In this document: positions 36,301 through 46,951 of the stretch, in pieces
How the letters are laid out: every line of letters begins with the position of its first letter
How positions within the stretch are numbered: position 1 is the first letter of the stretch
NCBI GenBank assembly: GCA_015956445.1
Contig: WIUZ02000006.1
Span: 2,289,001-2,353,000, forward strand
DNA: 64,000 nucleotides
From: Thelephora terrestris
Taxonomy: Eukaryota > Basidiomycota > Agaricomycetes > Thelephorales > Thelephoraceae
Reading direction: 5' to 3'
The notes under the pieces: generated by a model
Told to the model about the DNA's origin: nothing
The model's database searches: none
What the model saw: the letters and a program-made list of their open reading frames with translations, nothing else
Position numbers and translations under genes: made by a program

Positions 36301-36912
36301 CCATCGGCTCGGAGGACATATTCCGCCAACCGACTGGCCTCCTGCGTACAGCTTGTCTGAAACATATTCCAAACGAGTCACTATTGGCGTTATCTTCGTT
36401 GCGCTTTGCGTATATGAAGGTTTTATGGCGGTCATGTCTCTCTCTGACCTCACTCGAACGCGTTTTATGTTAACGCCGCTCATCGTGAGTACCGCTGGGG
36501 CAGGGTTTCGTAAATTCAAGCGGATTCTCATGTCAGGTTCTAGATTCTGGGCCCCTCAGCCCTCACACTGATCTCATCCTCCAACCAGTCGGTCCCGATT
36601 TTCAGCTAGTGATGCCACCTGACGCGTTAAGATCAGCCAAACTATGGCGTATTGCACTGATTTTAACATTCCACCAGGTTCCTTTCCAGATAAGTCCAGT
36701 TAACGTACAGGTCTAATCTCTGTCTAGACCTTCGACAGGCGCATGTTCCCTTTGCGATGACTCCTCTAATCGTCGTCGTACAGGCTGGAGTCCAGTTCTT
36801 TGTCGCAGGTCGTACATGAGTTGATCATGCATTTCGCGCTTACCTTCAGCTGGCAACGACCTTTCGCCGCAACATGGTTTTCATAAACAGAACTGGCTGG
36901 CCGCCTCACGGT
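33332..36912. other. 3.6-kb intergenic stretch
   Basis: Frames up to about 120 codons (for example 34517-34885 and 36068-36319) show no recognisable domain, no splice-supported continuation and no paralogue in the window. I cannot exclude a small unknown gene. It contains the poly-C run at 35028-35052. Confidence 0.35.
35028..35052. repeat. 25-nt poly-C run
   Basis: Twenty-five consecutive C's as written. The length is probably uncertain in any assembly. Confidence 0.9.
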
Positions 36913-36919
36913 TAGGGAC

Positions 36920-36927
36920 TATAAAAA
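36920..36927 (+). promoter_or_regulatory. TATA box of small gene
   Basis: TATAAAAA, 70 nt before the ATG at 36990, with a C/A-rich leader between. Typical of strongly expressed fungal genes. Confidence 0.55.
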
Positions 36928-36989
36928 GCAGGCGATAAACATCATCAACCACAAGAAACCAACTACCATCCCCCACCCCAGCCAGCCAG

Positions 36990-37365
36990 ATGATGAACTT
37001 TGCTTCTGGGTTGCAGAACATGATCAACAATACCTGTACGCGCCAACGAGACCACTCAGGATGGATTCACGAATGGTACGCCTTTGTTCCCTCTCGACTA
37101 GATGAGTGCGCTCACGAAACCGCCTAGCGATGAATTCAATCATTTACCAACTATTGCCGAGGTTTCCGGGGAGCAGCCCGCACCTCGACGACGGCCTACT
37201 CTTCGTCAGAACTCGTCGTCCTGGAGGAGGAAAGCAGTCGTCGCTTGGAAAGATAGCACTGGGGCCCTGCGCAGAATCAGCCCCCGACGGAACTCCTACA
37301 TCCCGTCGGGATTTGAAATGGTCGCTTCTCGCTTCTCCTGGATTTACGTCCACGTACGGCAGTGA
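36990..37365 (+). CDS. Small basic hypothetical protein (107 aa)
   Basis: Exon 1 is 36990-37075 and exon 2 is 37128-37365, with a 52-nt GT-AG intron and an exact frame across the junction. It begins MMNFASGLQNMIN. The middle is rich in Arg (APRRRPTLRQNSSSWRRKAV) and ends with IYVHVRQ. No domain or signal peptide is recognised. Support comes from the good TATA box and leader, the intron of typical length, and the absence of another explanation. An unspliced 44-codon alternative exists from the same ATG. Confidence 0.5.
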
Positions 37366-37642
37366 GCCAGTGGTGTATGATATCACTTTTCACACTTCCA
37401 TCGAATATTGGGGTACTGGTTTTTATTCGTTATTTATCCCCATGCTATGCTTCATAATCTAATAACATGCCTCCGTCATGCGTCTTCCCATGTATATGTG
37501 TTGTGCCAGGGATACTTTGCGTTGTGCGGACCTATTTTCAGCATCTCATGTCGTGTACCCATATGTACTTAGCGCCCGTTCACCCCTAGTGAGTTGCGAA
37601 ATGATCGAATATGATTCTTTGGACTCAACCAGCGTGATCCTT

Positions 37643-39353
37643 ATGTTCACCCTGCGACATTCTACCCTCAGAGCCGGCCATGCGTTCCGGCCCACATTTC
37701 AGGCACGCCTCGCGTCTACGGGCTCGCCGTCTCCACAGAACACGTTGAAGAAGGGGCTCTATGCCACCGTGGTTGCCGTCTCAACGGGACTCTTCGCCGT
37801 CTACTACTTGGACTCTCGGTCAGCAATCCATCGATACATCATCACTCCTACCATTCGGAACGCTCTGGACCCGGAGACATCGCATAGGCTTGCTGTGCGC
37901 GCCATCGGGAGTGGTTTTGGACCTCGGGACACTCAGGTTGATGACGAAAGGCTAAAATTGGAGGTACTCCCAACTCCCGCTCCCCTAGACGCAGTCTTTA
38001 ACGTTGTCAGGTCAGCTTTGGGGAACGCAGATATCTAATCCGGTCGGGTTAGCCGCAGGGTTTGACAAAAACGGGGAAGCCGTTGACGGTCCGGGCACCT
38101 TCATATCCTCGATTTCATTCCACTTACTGGCCTTTTACAGGCTTGCTCGACCTCGGGTTCAGTTGGGTGGAGATCGGAAGCATCACACCGAATCCCCAAG
38201 TATGAAAAAATACCTTGTTGACAGGTTGCATGATCCTGACACGCTTTCTACAGCCGGGTAATCCTCAGCCTCGGGTATTCCACCTTCCAGAAGACGACGC
38301 GTTGATCAACCGTTATGGATTCCCGTCAGATGGTCATGCGCTCGTTCTATCGAGATTGCGCGCCCGGATCTCGCCGTTCGAACCCAAAGGCGCCAATCTC
38401 CCCGCATCTCAACGCCCTGGTACCGTCCTTGCGGTAAACCTGGGGAAAAACAAATCGTCTCCTGCAGATTCTATCGCCGACTTCGTATCCGGAGTGGAGA
38501 CTTTTGGCCCATATGCCGACGTACTGGTTATCAATGTCTCCAGTCCGAACACTCCTGGGCTTAGGTAAGTCTCCATCTTTCTCCGAGTCTTGCACCCGCC
38601 AACGTCAAACAAAGGGGGCTACAGACGCGCGCTGCGTTGGCCAATCTTTTGAATGGAGTGAACATTGCCCGTAAGAAGATTGCTTCGAGTTCTCGGATAC
38701 CCAAACTCGTGGTCAAGATTGCACCGGACCTGAGCGAGCCTGAACTGTTGGACATTGCCTCAGTTATCCGGGAAAATGAGGTTGATGGGGTTATAGTCAG
38801 CAACACGACCGTTGCGCGACCCTCGAGCCTTATAAACCGTATGTTTCTTCTGGCTCTGTCTGATGCCCTGATACTAAGAACACTGGTAGCGAACAAGGGG
38901 GAACAAGGAGGTCTTTCTGGCAAGCCTTTGAAGCCATATACCCTTGCCGCTCTCAGGATCCTCCGGCCACAAATCCCTGGGTCCATCCCATTGATCGGAT
39001 GCGGCGGCATCTCAACAGGTGCTGACGCGTTGGAATACGCAAAGGCAGGGGCATCCCTGGTCCAGATCTATACCAGTTTCGGCTACGACGGCGCTGGTGC
39101 ATGCCGACGAATCAAGGATGAATTGAACGGCCTCTTGGCGAAGGAGGGAACAAGTTGGCAAGGCATCGTTGATAGTGCTGTGAATGAACTTTCCTGGAAA
39201 CCCACATCCCCTCCAGTTCTGGTAAAGGCCGAGGAACCGTCGAGTGTGCGAGCACTAATTGACGAGGCCAAAGAATTGGGAAAGTTGTTGGATCAGCTGA
39301 GCGAAAAGTTTGAGGACGAAGGCGCCATTGGCATCCCAACACCGCTTTTATGA
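37643..39353 (+). CDS. Dihydroorotate dehydrogenase, class 2 (quinone-linked)
   Basis: Fourth step of pyrimidine synthesis, at the outer face of the mitochondrial inner membrane. Exons: 37643-37963, 38016-38088, 38141-38199, 38254-38564, 38615-38838, 38890-39353. Every junction is in frame, giving 483 residues. The N-terminus has an Arg-rich presequence and a membrane anchor ([20 protein letters not shown]). Then come [35 protein letters not shown], the catalytic-Ser motif [42 protein letters not shown] and [22 protein letters not shown] with FMN-phosphate-binding glycines. The extended membrane domain identifies class 2 rather than the cytosolic class 1 of budding yeast. TYR1 follows on the same strand after 191 bp. 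Confidence 0.94.
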
Positions 39354-39544
39354 TAGAAGTAGTAGCACAATGGTACAACGCTTTTTCCAAACAAATCACA
39401 TGATCTTTCCCCTGGAACACGGAGAGAAACCTCTCCGCAATGGTTTTCCCCGCGATTGAGGAGGGGCACGCCGTGGCAACGCTATAAATCTCCTGATCTC
39501 TCTGCCTTGTCTCTTTCCTTCCCCGCTATCGCTCAGAGGTCGCC

Positions 39545-41312
39545 ATGCCCGTCCCTCAAGATGTCACCCCTCAGTCTCCTATCGAAAAGCAGCCGGTGAT
39601 TGGGTTGATTGGTATGGGTGCAATGGGCACGATGTATGCCAAACATCTAGTCCACGCCGGATGGAAAAAGTGCGTACCTTCGCGAAAGACTCCGCTCATC
39701 CCGTCCTGATGGTGCCTACACTAGAATTTACGTCTGCGATCTCCCGAGCAAGTATCACGATCTCAAGGAAAAGTATAAAGGTGCCATCCCCGCCACGACA
39801 CAAGTCCTATCCGGCTCCCCTCGCTTACGTTCTTACCCCTAGACGTCCCTGCGATTACGGTCTTACGAGATGGTCATTTCGTCTCCAGGTCCTCAGACTT
39901 CATTATGTATTCCGTGGAGGCAGAGTTCATCGATAAGGTGGTCTCTCAGTACGGTCCATGTACGTTTTTCTCTCTGTCACCGGGCGCTCGTTGACCGCGT
40001 CTTCACAGCGACGAAAATCGGCGCAATTGTTTCCGGTCAGACATCTGTGAAGGCTCCTGAGAAGGAAGCATTCGAGAAATGGCTTCCCCCTGACGTGAGC
40101 ATCGTCTCGTGTCACTCCTTACACGGTCCTACCGTCTCCCCGGTTGGCCAACCCCTGGTATGATTTTCCCCGAGTTGCTGGATCGTTGTAACCTGAGCGC
40201 ATAAATTCCGCAGGTCCTCATCAAACATCGAGCATCAGATAGCGATCTTCGGCTCGTAGAAAACATATTTCGTCACCTCAAATCCCGTTACGTCTACCTA
40301 TCATACAAGGAGCACGACGAAGTGACTGCAAACACACAGGCAGTCACCCACGCTGCATTTCTCAGGTAAGAATACGCACCCCCTTTCCGGTAACTGCAGG
40401 ATCAACCCTTGGCACCATTCAATCATCCTCATGGGTGCTGGCTGTAACGCTAACCATATACCTTGCTTTATCTGCAGCATGGGCACGGCGTGGGCATCTT
40501 CGCGGCAATACCCCTGGGAACACGGTAAATACGTCGGAGGGATTGAAACTGTGAAAGTGAACATCATGCTCCGGATATACTCCAATCAATGGCACGTCTA
40601 CGCCGGTCTCGCGATCCTCAACCCCAGCGCCCGCATCCAGATCGATCAATACGCTCGGAGTACGCTCGAGATCTTCAAGCTTATGCTCAACCTTGACGAA
40701 GAGGGTTTGCGAACACGGATCTACGCAGCTAGGGACAAGGTCTTTGGCCCCGCCCAGACGCGCCGCCCCTTGCTGTTGTCGGAGGACATTCTTGATCAAT
40801 TCAGCCTTGGGCGTCAATCTCCTCCGAGCAAACCAAGTTCGCCTGTGAACGGCGCGCCAGCCTCACCACCTGGGCCAACTTCCGAGCAGCTTCATGCCAT
40901 TAACGGCAAGGTCAACGGTAACCGTTCCACACGTAACGATACCAATTCGCACCTATCTCTATTGGCCATGGTCGATTGTTGGGCGCAACTCAACATCCAA
41001 CCCTTTGTCCACCTCGACCTCGCGGCCACCCCCCTGTTCCGGATGTGGATCGGCGTCGCCGAGATTCTGTTCCGTTCGCAATCCCGCCTCGACGGTGCGA
41101 TTCATTACGCCATTCACAATCGATCCCACCGTTCCGATGACCTGGAGTTCGCGATCGCGGCCGGAGAATGGAGTCGCTGCGTTTCTTATGGAAACTTTGG
41201 GCTGTATCAGCAGCGGTTTAACGAAACCGCAGACTTCTTTGAATCGAGGTTCGAAGAGGCCACAAAGGTTGGGACAGCCATGATCAAGACTATCATGGAA
41301 AGGTCTCTGTGA
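39545..41312 (+). CDS. TYR1: Prephenate dehydrogenase (tyrosine biosynthesis)
   Basis: NADP-dependent oxidative decarboxylation of prephenate to 4-hydroxyphenylpyruvate. Exons: 39545-39669, 39725-39780, 39843-39959, 40009-40157, 40214-40365, 40478-41312. They give 477 residues with all junctions in frame. The Rossmann signature GLIGMGAMGTMYAKHL lies near the N-terminus. Then come VCDLPSKYHDLKEKYKG, SGQTSVKAPE, the conserved SCHSLHGPTVSPVGQPL, YLSYKEHDEVTANTQAVTHA and WEHGKYVGGIETVKVNIMLR. A Ser/Pro/Gly-rich insert (about residues 315-345) interrupts the C-terminal helical domain. The C-terminus is basic and acidic mixed, ending MERSL. Confidence 0.92.
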
Positions 41313-42134
41313 TGGTGTTTCGGCCTGTCCATTCTCCCCTATATCACTCCTATTTATTCGACATCTATTCTATCTGGGTTCGTGTTGTCCGGTTCCCAAT
41401 CAAGTGCTCTAAGCACCCCCTCGCTGCTTTCTATTTTCCATGCCTTTCTGCTTTGTGATCACCTGTACATATCGCTGTCCGCTCCACACACCCCATTCTT
41501 GTTGTTCGCTTCGATTCGTGCCTTTGCTCCATGTATCCTAGTGCCTACCGCGCATGGATGTATATGAATCATGTCTGTATAAATTACATTGAACTCTACG
41601 CACACGCAGTAGATGAACTGTGGCCCGGGTGGGTGAGGTATCAACGATGGCTGGTAATTTCAATGCGGGTGTAACCCGTCGAGGGAACGTCTCTATGAGG
41701 TTAAACGGTTGACGGGGAACTCAAAATAAATTGTACAGCGAAGGAATACTTCGAAAGCGAAAATACGATAAGCGGAAAAGATGGACATAATTTGATACAA
41801 GACGACGGGAAGTAGGTGACCAGATAGGGTGTATGTGTATAAGCGTGGGTAGTGGAGAAGGTCTATGCTCCACGGCGTTCCAAAGACGTTTCAAACGACC
41901 ATGAACAAGGACTTAAAAAAAAGGACAGAAGGGACATAAAAATTATTCATAATAACGTACCATGCCTCGACAAAACGTACGTCGAAGTGTGGACGGATAC
42001 CGCGGTCTAGAGGGTTGGGGAGATATCAGGGCCGAGGGCGAACGAAGCGCGAAACGTGAACGGCGGTCGTAGATTATGCCAAACACGCTAAACGGATTAT
42101 AGACCCTAACCCAAAGAAGGAAGGCGGTCGGGTC
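41313..42134. other. Convergent intergenic region, no gene seen
   Basis: Holds the 3' ends of TYR1 (+) and the Zn2Cys6 gene (-). The longest frames are shadows without recognisable content. Confidence 0.5.
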
Positions 42135-43784
42135 TCAGGAGTCTGGCAAGGGTCGTTTGTGACCAGCGGTGGTAGGGGATTGCAACGGAGTCCGGCCATC
42201 TCTAAATTGTTTAGAGGGGACGACCAACGGGGTGAATGTGCCGCGACTGAACCGTAAGCCTCCCGACGAATGGGGGCGGCTGTAGGAAGCGTTCTCTGGG
42301 GTGACTTCCAGCGGAACGATGGAGGTGGAACCGGGGGTAGCAGATTGCGGATTATGAGGCGGAGGAGGCACACCAGGAGGAAGAGGGAGGGCAGAAGGGT
42401 ACTGTAGAGCTGTGGCTGTCGAACCAGATCTACCGCCCGGCAGGACTGGCGCGGACGCATGCCCTGCTGCGTCCACGCGGAGAGTTTTTTTGGCCGCTCG
42501 TCAGTTCCATCGGTGCTCCCATACGACGGCGCAGCTGTTGCAGGGCCTAGAGTATGCCGGAACTGCCTCGACGCCGGTCGATGAGGTACTGCGTATGGCC
42601 TGCTGGAAGGGATCTCACGCTCTGTGGCAGGCGGATTAATTTCCCCAGATATCGTCGTTCGCGAGGATGATGGCAGGGCTGTCACCGGAGGGCGTGTGTT
42701 GACCGAATAGGGGTCTGAGCTATACTCGGGGCCCAGACCGTACGAACCGGACGTCGATCTGACATGGTGACTATATGGAGGATTGGGGTGACCTGTCCCC
42801 GGTGCCATAGCGGGCGCCGGAACCATTGTTGGATGCATAGGGACGTTACCGGCGCCCGTAATGCGAGAAAGAATGTACTCGAGCTGGTCAACTCGGCCTT
42901 TGAGCTGATCGTACTCCGCCCTTGTAACATACTTGTCGCTGCGGAACCCCCTCGATGAGAACGTGAAGTTGAAACGTGAGAACAAAATGTCGAGAAAACG
43001 CTCACTTGGTTTCTACCTGGTGCCATTGGCATTTATCCTGCTCCCCGCGCCGCGCGCACGGTCCACAAGGCTGAATTCTGGGGATCGACCGAATAAAAAA
43101 AATGCAAATTTGCCAGGATCAGCGATTCACGGAAGAAGACTTGTGGGAAGCGAAGCAGATCGCACCTGTCACACTTTATCTTGCGCCGTTTGCATTCTAA
43201 ACGTCCAAGAACACGTAAATAAACGTGTAAGAAGTGAGGAGGATTGAAATGCGGGGAGGTCGGGGAGGAGTCAGTTGATTGCGGGTTTTGGCGCGTGGCA
43301 GCGGTGATGGATTGAGGCGGATAACGAGAACGCATAGCACAAACAACGTGGTTGATGGCAGTCAGCCGCCGGTTTCATAGTAGTGTCAAAAAATTTACTG
43401 ACCAGTGCAGCTCAACGCCTGTCGTTTGCGCCTCTTCTTTGGCGGAGGAGAGGAATGCTTGTCCGAATCCGACTCTTCGATCGTCTCCAACGCTTTGGTC
43501 GGATCGTGAGGAACGTGTTGGGTTCCATATCGGATGTGACCTGAAGGCGGCGGATGCTCGAAAGAAGGCTGGTAAGCCGAGTGATCAGAGGGTCCGAAGT
43601 ATTGATTTGTGTTCGGCGGCGGTAGATTGGGATGTAAAGCTCGGATCGGGGGCAAGGAAGTGCTTGTAGATCCGGAAACATGGCCAGGTTGGGACGGATG
43701 GAGGGTTTCGGATACGGAAGGAGTTTTCTCGCGACGTCGTGATTGCCTTGGTGAATCAAGAGACCTGGAGGGCGGCCGGTCCAT
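42135..43784 (-). CDS. Zn2Cys6 (Zn-cluster) transcription factor
   Basis: Exons: 43403-43784, 43166-43196 (31 nt), 43006-43077, and 42938 downward. Splicing assembles CTECKRRKIKCDR followed by IQPCGPCARRGEQDKCQWH, a canonical six-Cys fungal DNA-binding cluster preceded by a basic stretch (PPPKKRRKRQ). A coiled-coil dimerisation segment follows (AEYDQLKGRVDQLEYILSRI), then a Pro/Ser-rich tail. At a run of seven A's on the coding strand (42485-42491) the better tail (..TPLVVPSKQF..KRPLPDS, stop at 42135) lies one frame away. The alternative frame runs to 42074. I favour a 1-bp length error or polymorphism in this run, but an unseen intron could also explain it. Regulatory target unknown. Confidence 0.82.
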
Positions 43785-45539
43785 GAGCCCGAAGGGGAGG
43801 AGGAAGAGGGAAGGGGGGGGACGGAAGTAAGTGGAAGCACTGGGAAGGGCGAGGTTGTGGATTTCACGTTTTTGAGATACCGTTGGATCCGTGATGGGGT
43901 CTTATGTCGCAAGTCCGGGCACGCGAAGGGCGAGGGGGGTACTTCTTATATAAACGCGGCGTGGGTGCTGCCAACCAAAGGTAGGATATAACGGCGGTAG
44001 GGGAAACGGGGATAAGACGACTTTTGGAGAGCCACAATCCGGCCGTCATAAATATGCTAAACCGAGCCGACGCCCAGAACTGAAGGGGGCGGTACACCTC
44101 CTTGATCGAAAACGGTGGGTTTTTACGGTGAATTGGAAAGTGTCCTGGGATCGCATTGACTCTGCGCGGGAAGTGGAAGGTGTGACCCCTATCGGCCTGA
44201 TAAGAATGGGGGATCTGGGGATCTGGGAGTCATGCGCGAGAGTTTATGGGTGCAGACCGTTTGCGATGATGCTGCACCGCAGCCTTTATGATCTCAAGTC
44301 GGAGGCTGCGGGACAGACAGATCGGCTCCGGATCAACCGAACAGGAGAGAAGGAAGGGGATGGCCGCTAAGTGTATATCGTGTTGTGTGGGCATCATTCA
44401 TTGCGTGCGGGGTGACGGGCAGGCTAGTGAATGTGCGCGGATGGGGGTGCCTCGTGGTAGCAGGGCGTTTGGCCGTTTGCACGCTTATCTCCGTTGTCTC
44501 AATGCCAACGAAAACGTTTCAACCGATGACGAGAATAACAGCGGCCAGTCCTCCGCGGAGACTTTTCTCTTTCTGTCAAGAGCGCAGGCCGACGGTGTAT
44601 GGGCACTTGACCGCCGGTCAGGGGTTCGAGAGGGCGGATAACACGCAGAGAGGGCAACCAGCACGATGTCGGCGCGTCACGGTTCGGGTTCCGCATTGTG
44701 GAGAGTGGAAGACAGGGAGGTAAATCGTGAGCGCAATCGAACCTCGCCAACTCCGCAAACCGTTCTTCATTCCCCCCCGTCTATACATTGTCGTCCCTGC
44801 ATCAAGGTCCAAATTCACGATTACGGAACCGTGCCTGTTTTTTTTATTTCATCCACCGGATGGGCACAGGCTGCAAAAACGTCACACATGGTCTGGTCTC
44901 CTCAACTTCAGGCAGGTGATCAACCTCCTCTCTTCGGCAGCCGCCTATCCGTCGGGAGTGCCGAACCGTGCAAAAAAACGATCCCCTGTGCACAAATATC
45001 ACGAAAATATTTTTAATATTCGCGTTGCACAACTGGAAGAACACGCTGGCCGTCTACTGGCATTTCAAACTACCGACGTCTACCAAAAAAAAACGGTACA
45101 TGTGTCTGCTTTACGGGTCGCTTTCGACATCTTCTGGATCGGCACGATCTTGGGAAGCAGAACGTTAGTCTCCCTTCGCTCAAAAGTTCAAGGTCCCTCC
45201 GTCGAAGCGTGAAGCGGATGAGACCCCAAATATCGACTCGCGAGGTGTAACTTTCGATGAGAAAAAACGAGCGAGCCCTTTCCATTCTCTTATATCTCCA
45301 CCTCCGGATCATTTTCTCACGGATCGGCGCCAACTGTCGGCGCTGTCGATGTTTGGTTGGTCTGATAACGTTGACCGCCACCGCTAAGGAAACCTGCCGC
45401 TAGTCCCGATTCCCGGACGATGGCTGGGAATCAGAAAGTTTTTACAACCCAATGAGTAGTTCGGTGATCTTGTACACTATATGGAGTCGGTGTGATGAAT
45501 ACACAAAAGTCATAAATATTTCGTTCCATGTAGAACCCC
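43785..45539. other. Intergenic, no gene supported
   Basis: Frames such as 45070-45381 (-) and 44288-44641 (+) are Arg-rich and unlike known families. The region probably contains promoters of the Zn-cluster gene and the 3' end of the thiolase. Confidence 0.4.
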
Positions 45540-46951
45540 CTAGTTCTGCTCGCTGACGAAAAGGGCTGCCATACCCATGCCAGTCCCGATGCACATCGAG
45601 GTCACGAAGATCTTTTGGTTAGTGGCCTCGGCGATGCTGAGACCCGTCACGATCTGACGTGCTCCGGCTAGAAGTCATGTCCAATCACTATTTTGCCTAA
45701 ACCAAAATAAGAACGAACTTACTGCAACCGAGGGGATGCCCGAGGGCGATTCCTCCACCCCAGGGGTTGACCTTTTCGTGGGGGATCCCAATCTTGTCGA
45801 TGGAATAAAGAGCCTGCGAAGCGAACGCCTCGTTGATCTGAAAAAGATGGGTGAGTCTGAGATCCGTTATTTCCGGGATCGATACGCACCTCATAGAAGT
45901 CAACGTCGTCCTTGGTGATTCCATGCTTCTCCAACAATTTGGGAATAGCGTACGCAGGTCCGACACCCATAATCCTCGGAGGAACACCAACAACAGAAGC
46001 ACCAACGAACTTGCCGAGAATGGGGAGATTCAACTTTTTAGCAGCTGACCGCCTGGCAAGAAGAACCGCAGCAGCACCATCGGAGACTTGAGAAGAGTTT
46101 CCGGCATGGGAGCAACCATTCTCTGCGAAGGATGGCTTCAGCTTGCCCAAAGATTGCGCAGTGACGCCCTCTCGGATTCCATCATCCTTGTCAACAACGA
46201 TCTCGGACTCGTTCTTCGTCTTGGGATCAATGTACTTGACGGTGATAGGAAGGATCTCGTTCTTAAACTTGCCCTGTTTCTGGGCGGCAGCGGCCTTGTT
46301 GAAAGATTTTGCAGCGAACTCGTCTTGTGTCTGACGAGGGATCCCAAAGTCCTTGGAGACGTTCTCAGAGGTGATTCCCATGGGAAGAAGACATTCCTGG
46401 GCCTTGGGCACGGCAAGCACTTTCTCCGAGATAGCCTCTGGATTGGAAGAGGGGCTGAAGAAGCCAAATGTCATAGATTCAACACCGGCGCCTGATCGCA
46501 ACGCTAAGTTCACAAAGAAATCACGGTGATTACGCGACAGCTCACCAATACCGATGTCGATCTGTCCAGACGCGATTTGAGCAGCAATCGTGTTCACGGC
46601 TTGAAGACCAGAGCTGCACTGTCTGTTGAGGCTGCTAACGGGAACGGACTCGGGGATACCGGCGGCGAGAGCAGCCATACGAGCGGTGAGGGCACCTCCA
46701 CCGGGCGGGAGGACGTTCCCAACGGCAATGTCTTCAATGAGAGCTGGGTCGATTCCGGCCTGCTTCCAGACAGCGCCCAAGATAGCAGAGAGGTATTCTT
46801 CAGGTCTGGTGTCCTTGAAACCCCCTTTCATGCCCTTTGTGATCGCTGACCGAACAGCGGCGACGATGACGACGTCGTTGTCGTTCTGGCTCAAAACTTG
46901 AGCTTTTCCACCCTTGGAGAAGAGATTCGAGGCAATGTTTGAGAGCGACAT
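45540..46951 (-). CDS. 3-ketoacyl-CoA thiolase (acetyl-CoA C-acyltransferase)
   Basis: Last step of beta-oxidation, cleaving 3-ketoacyl-CoA to acetyl-CoA and a shortened acyl-CoA. Exons: 45890-46951, 45723-45837, 45540-45667, in frame, 434 residues. The active-site Cys lies in [12 protein letters not shown], the His in [12 protein letters not shown] (exon 2) and the second Cys in SMCIGTGMG (last exon). Start at 46951 ([11 protein letters not shown]), because the upstream in-frame codon is not ATG. The sequence resembles fungal peroxisomal POT1/FOX3, but I see neither an obvious N-terminal PTS2 (R/K-L/V/I-x5-H/Q-L/A) nor a C-terminal PTS1 (ends FVSEQN). Confidence 0.9.

Noticed and set aside
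33332-36912. Search for a gene in the interval, e.g. 34517-34885
   Set aside because: No domain, no consistent splice extension and Ser/Arg-rich composition. Left as intergenic.
46088-46495. Plus-strand frame of 135 codons
   Set aside because: Antisense to the thiolase core exon.
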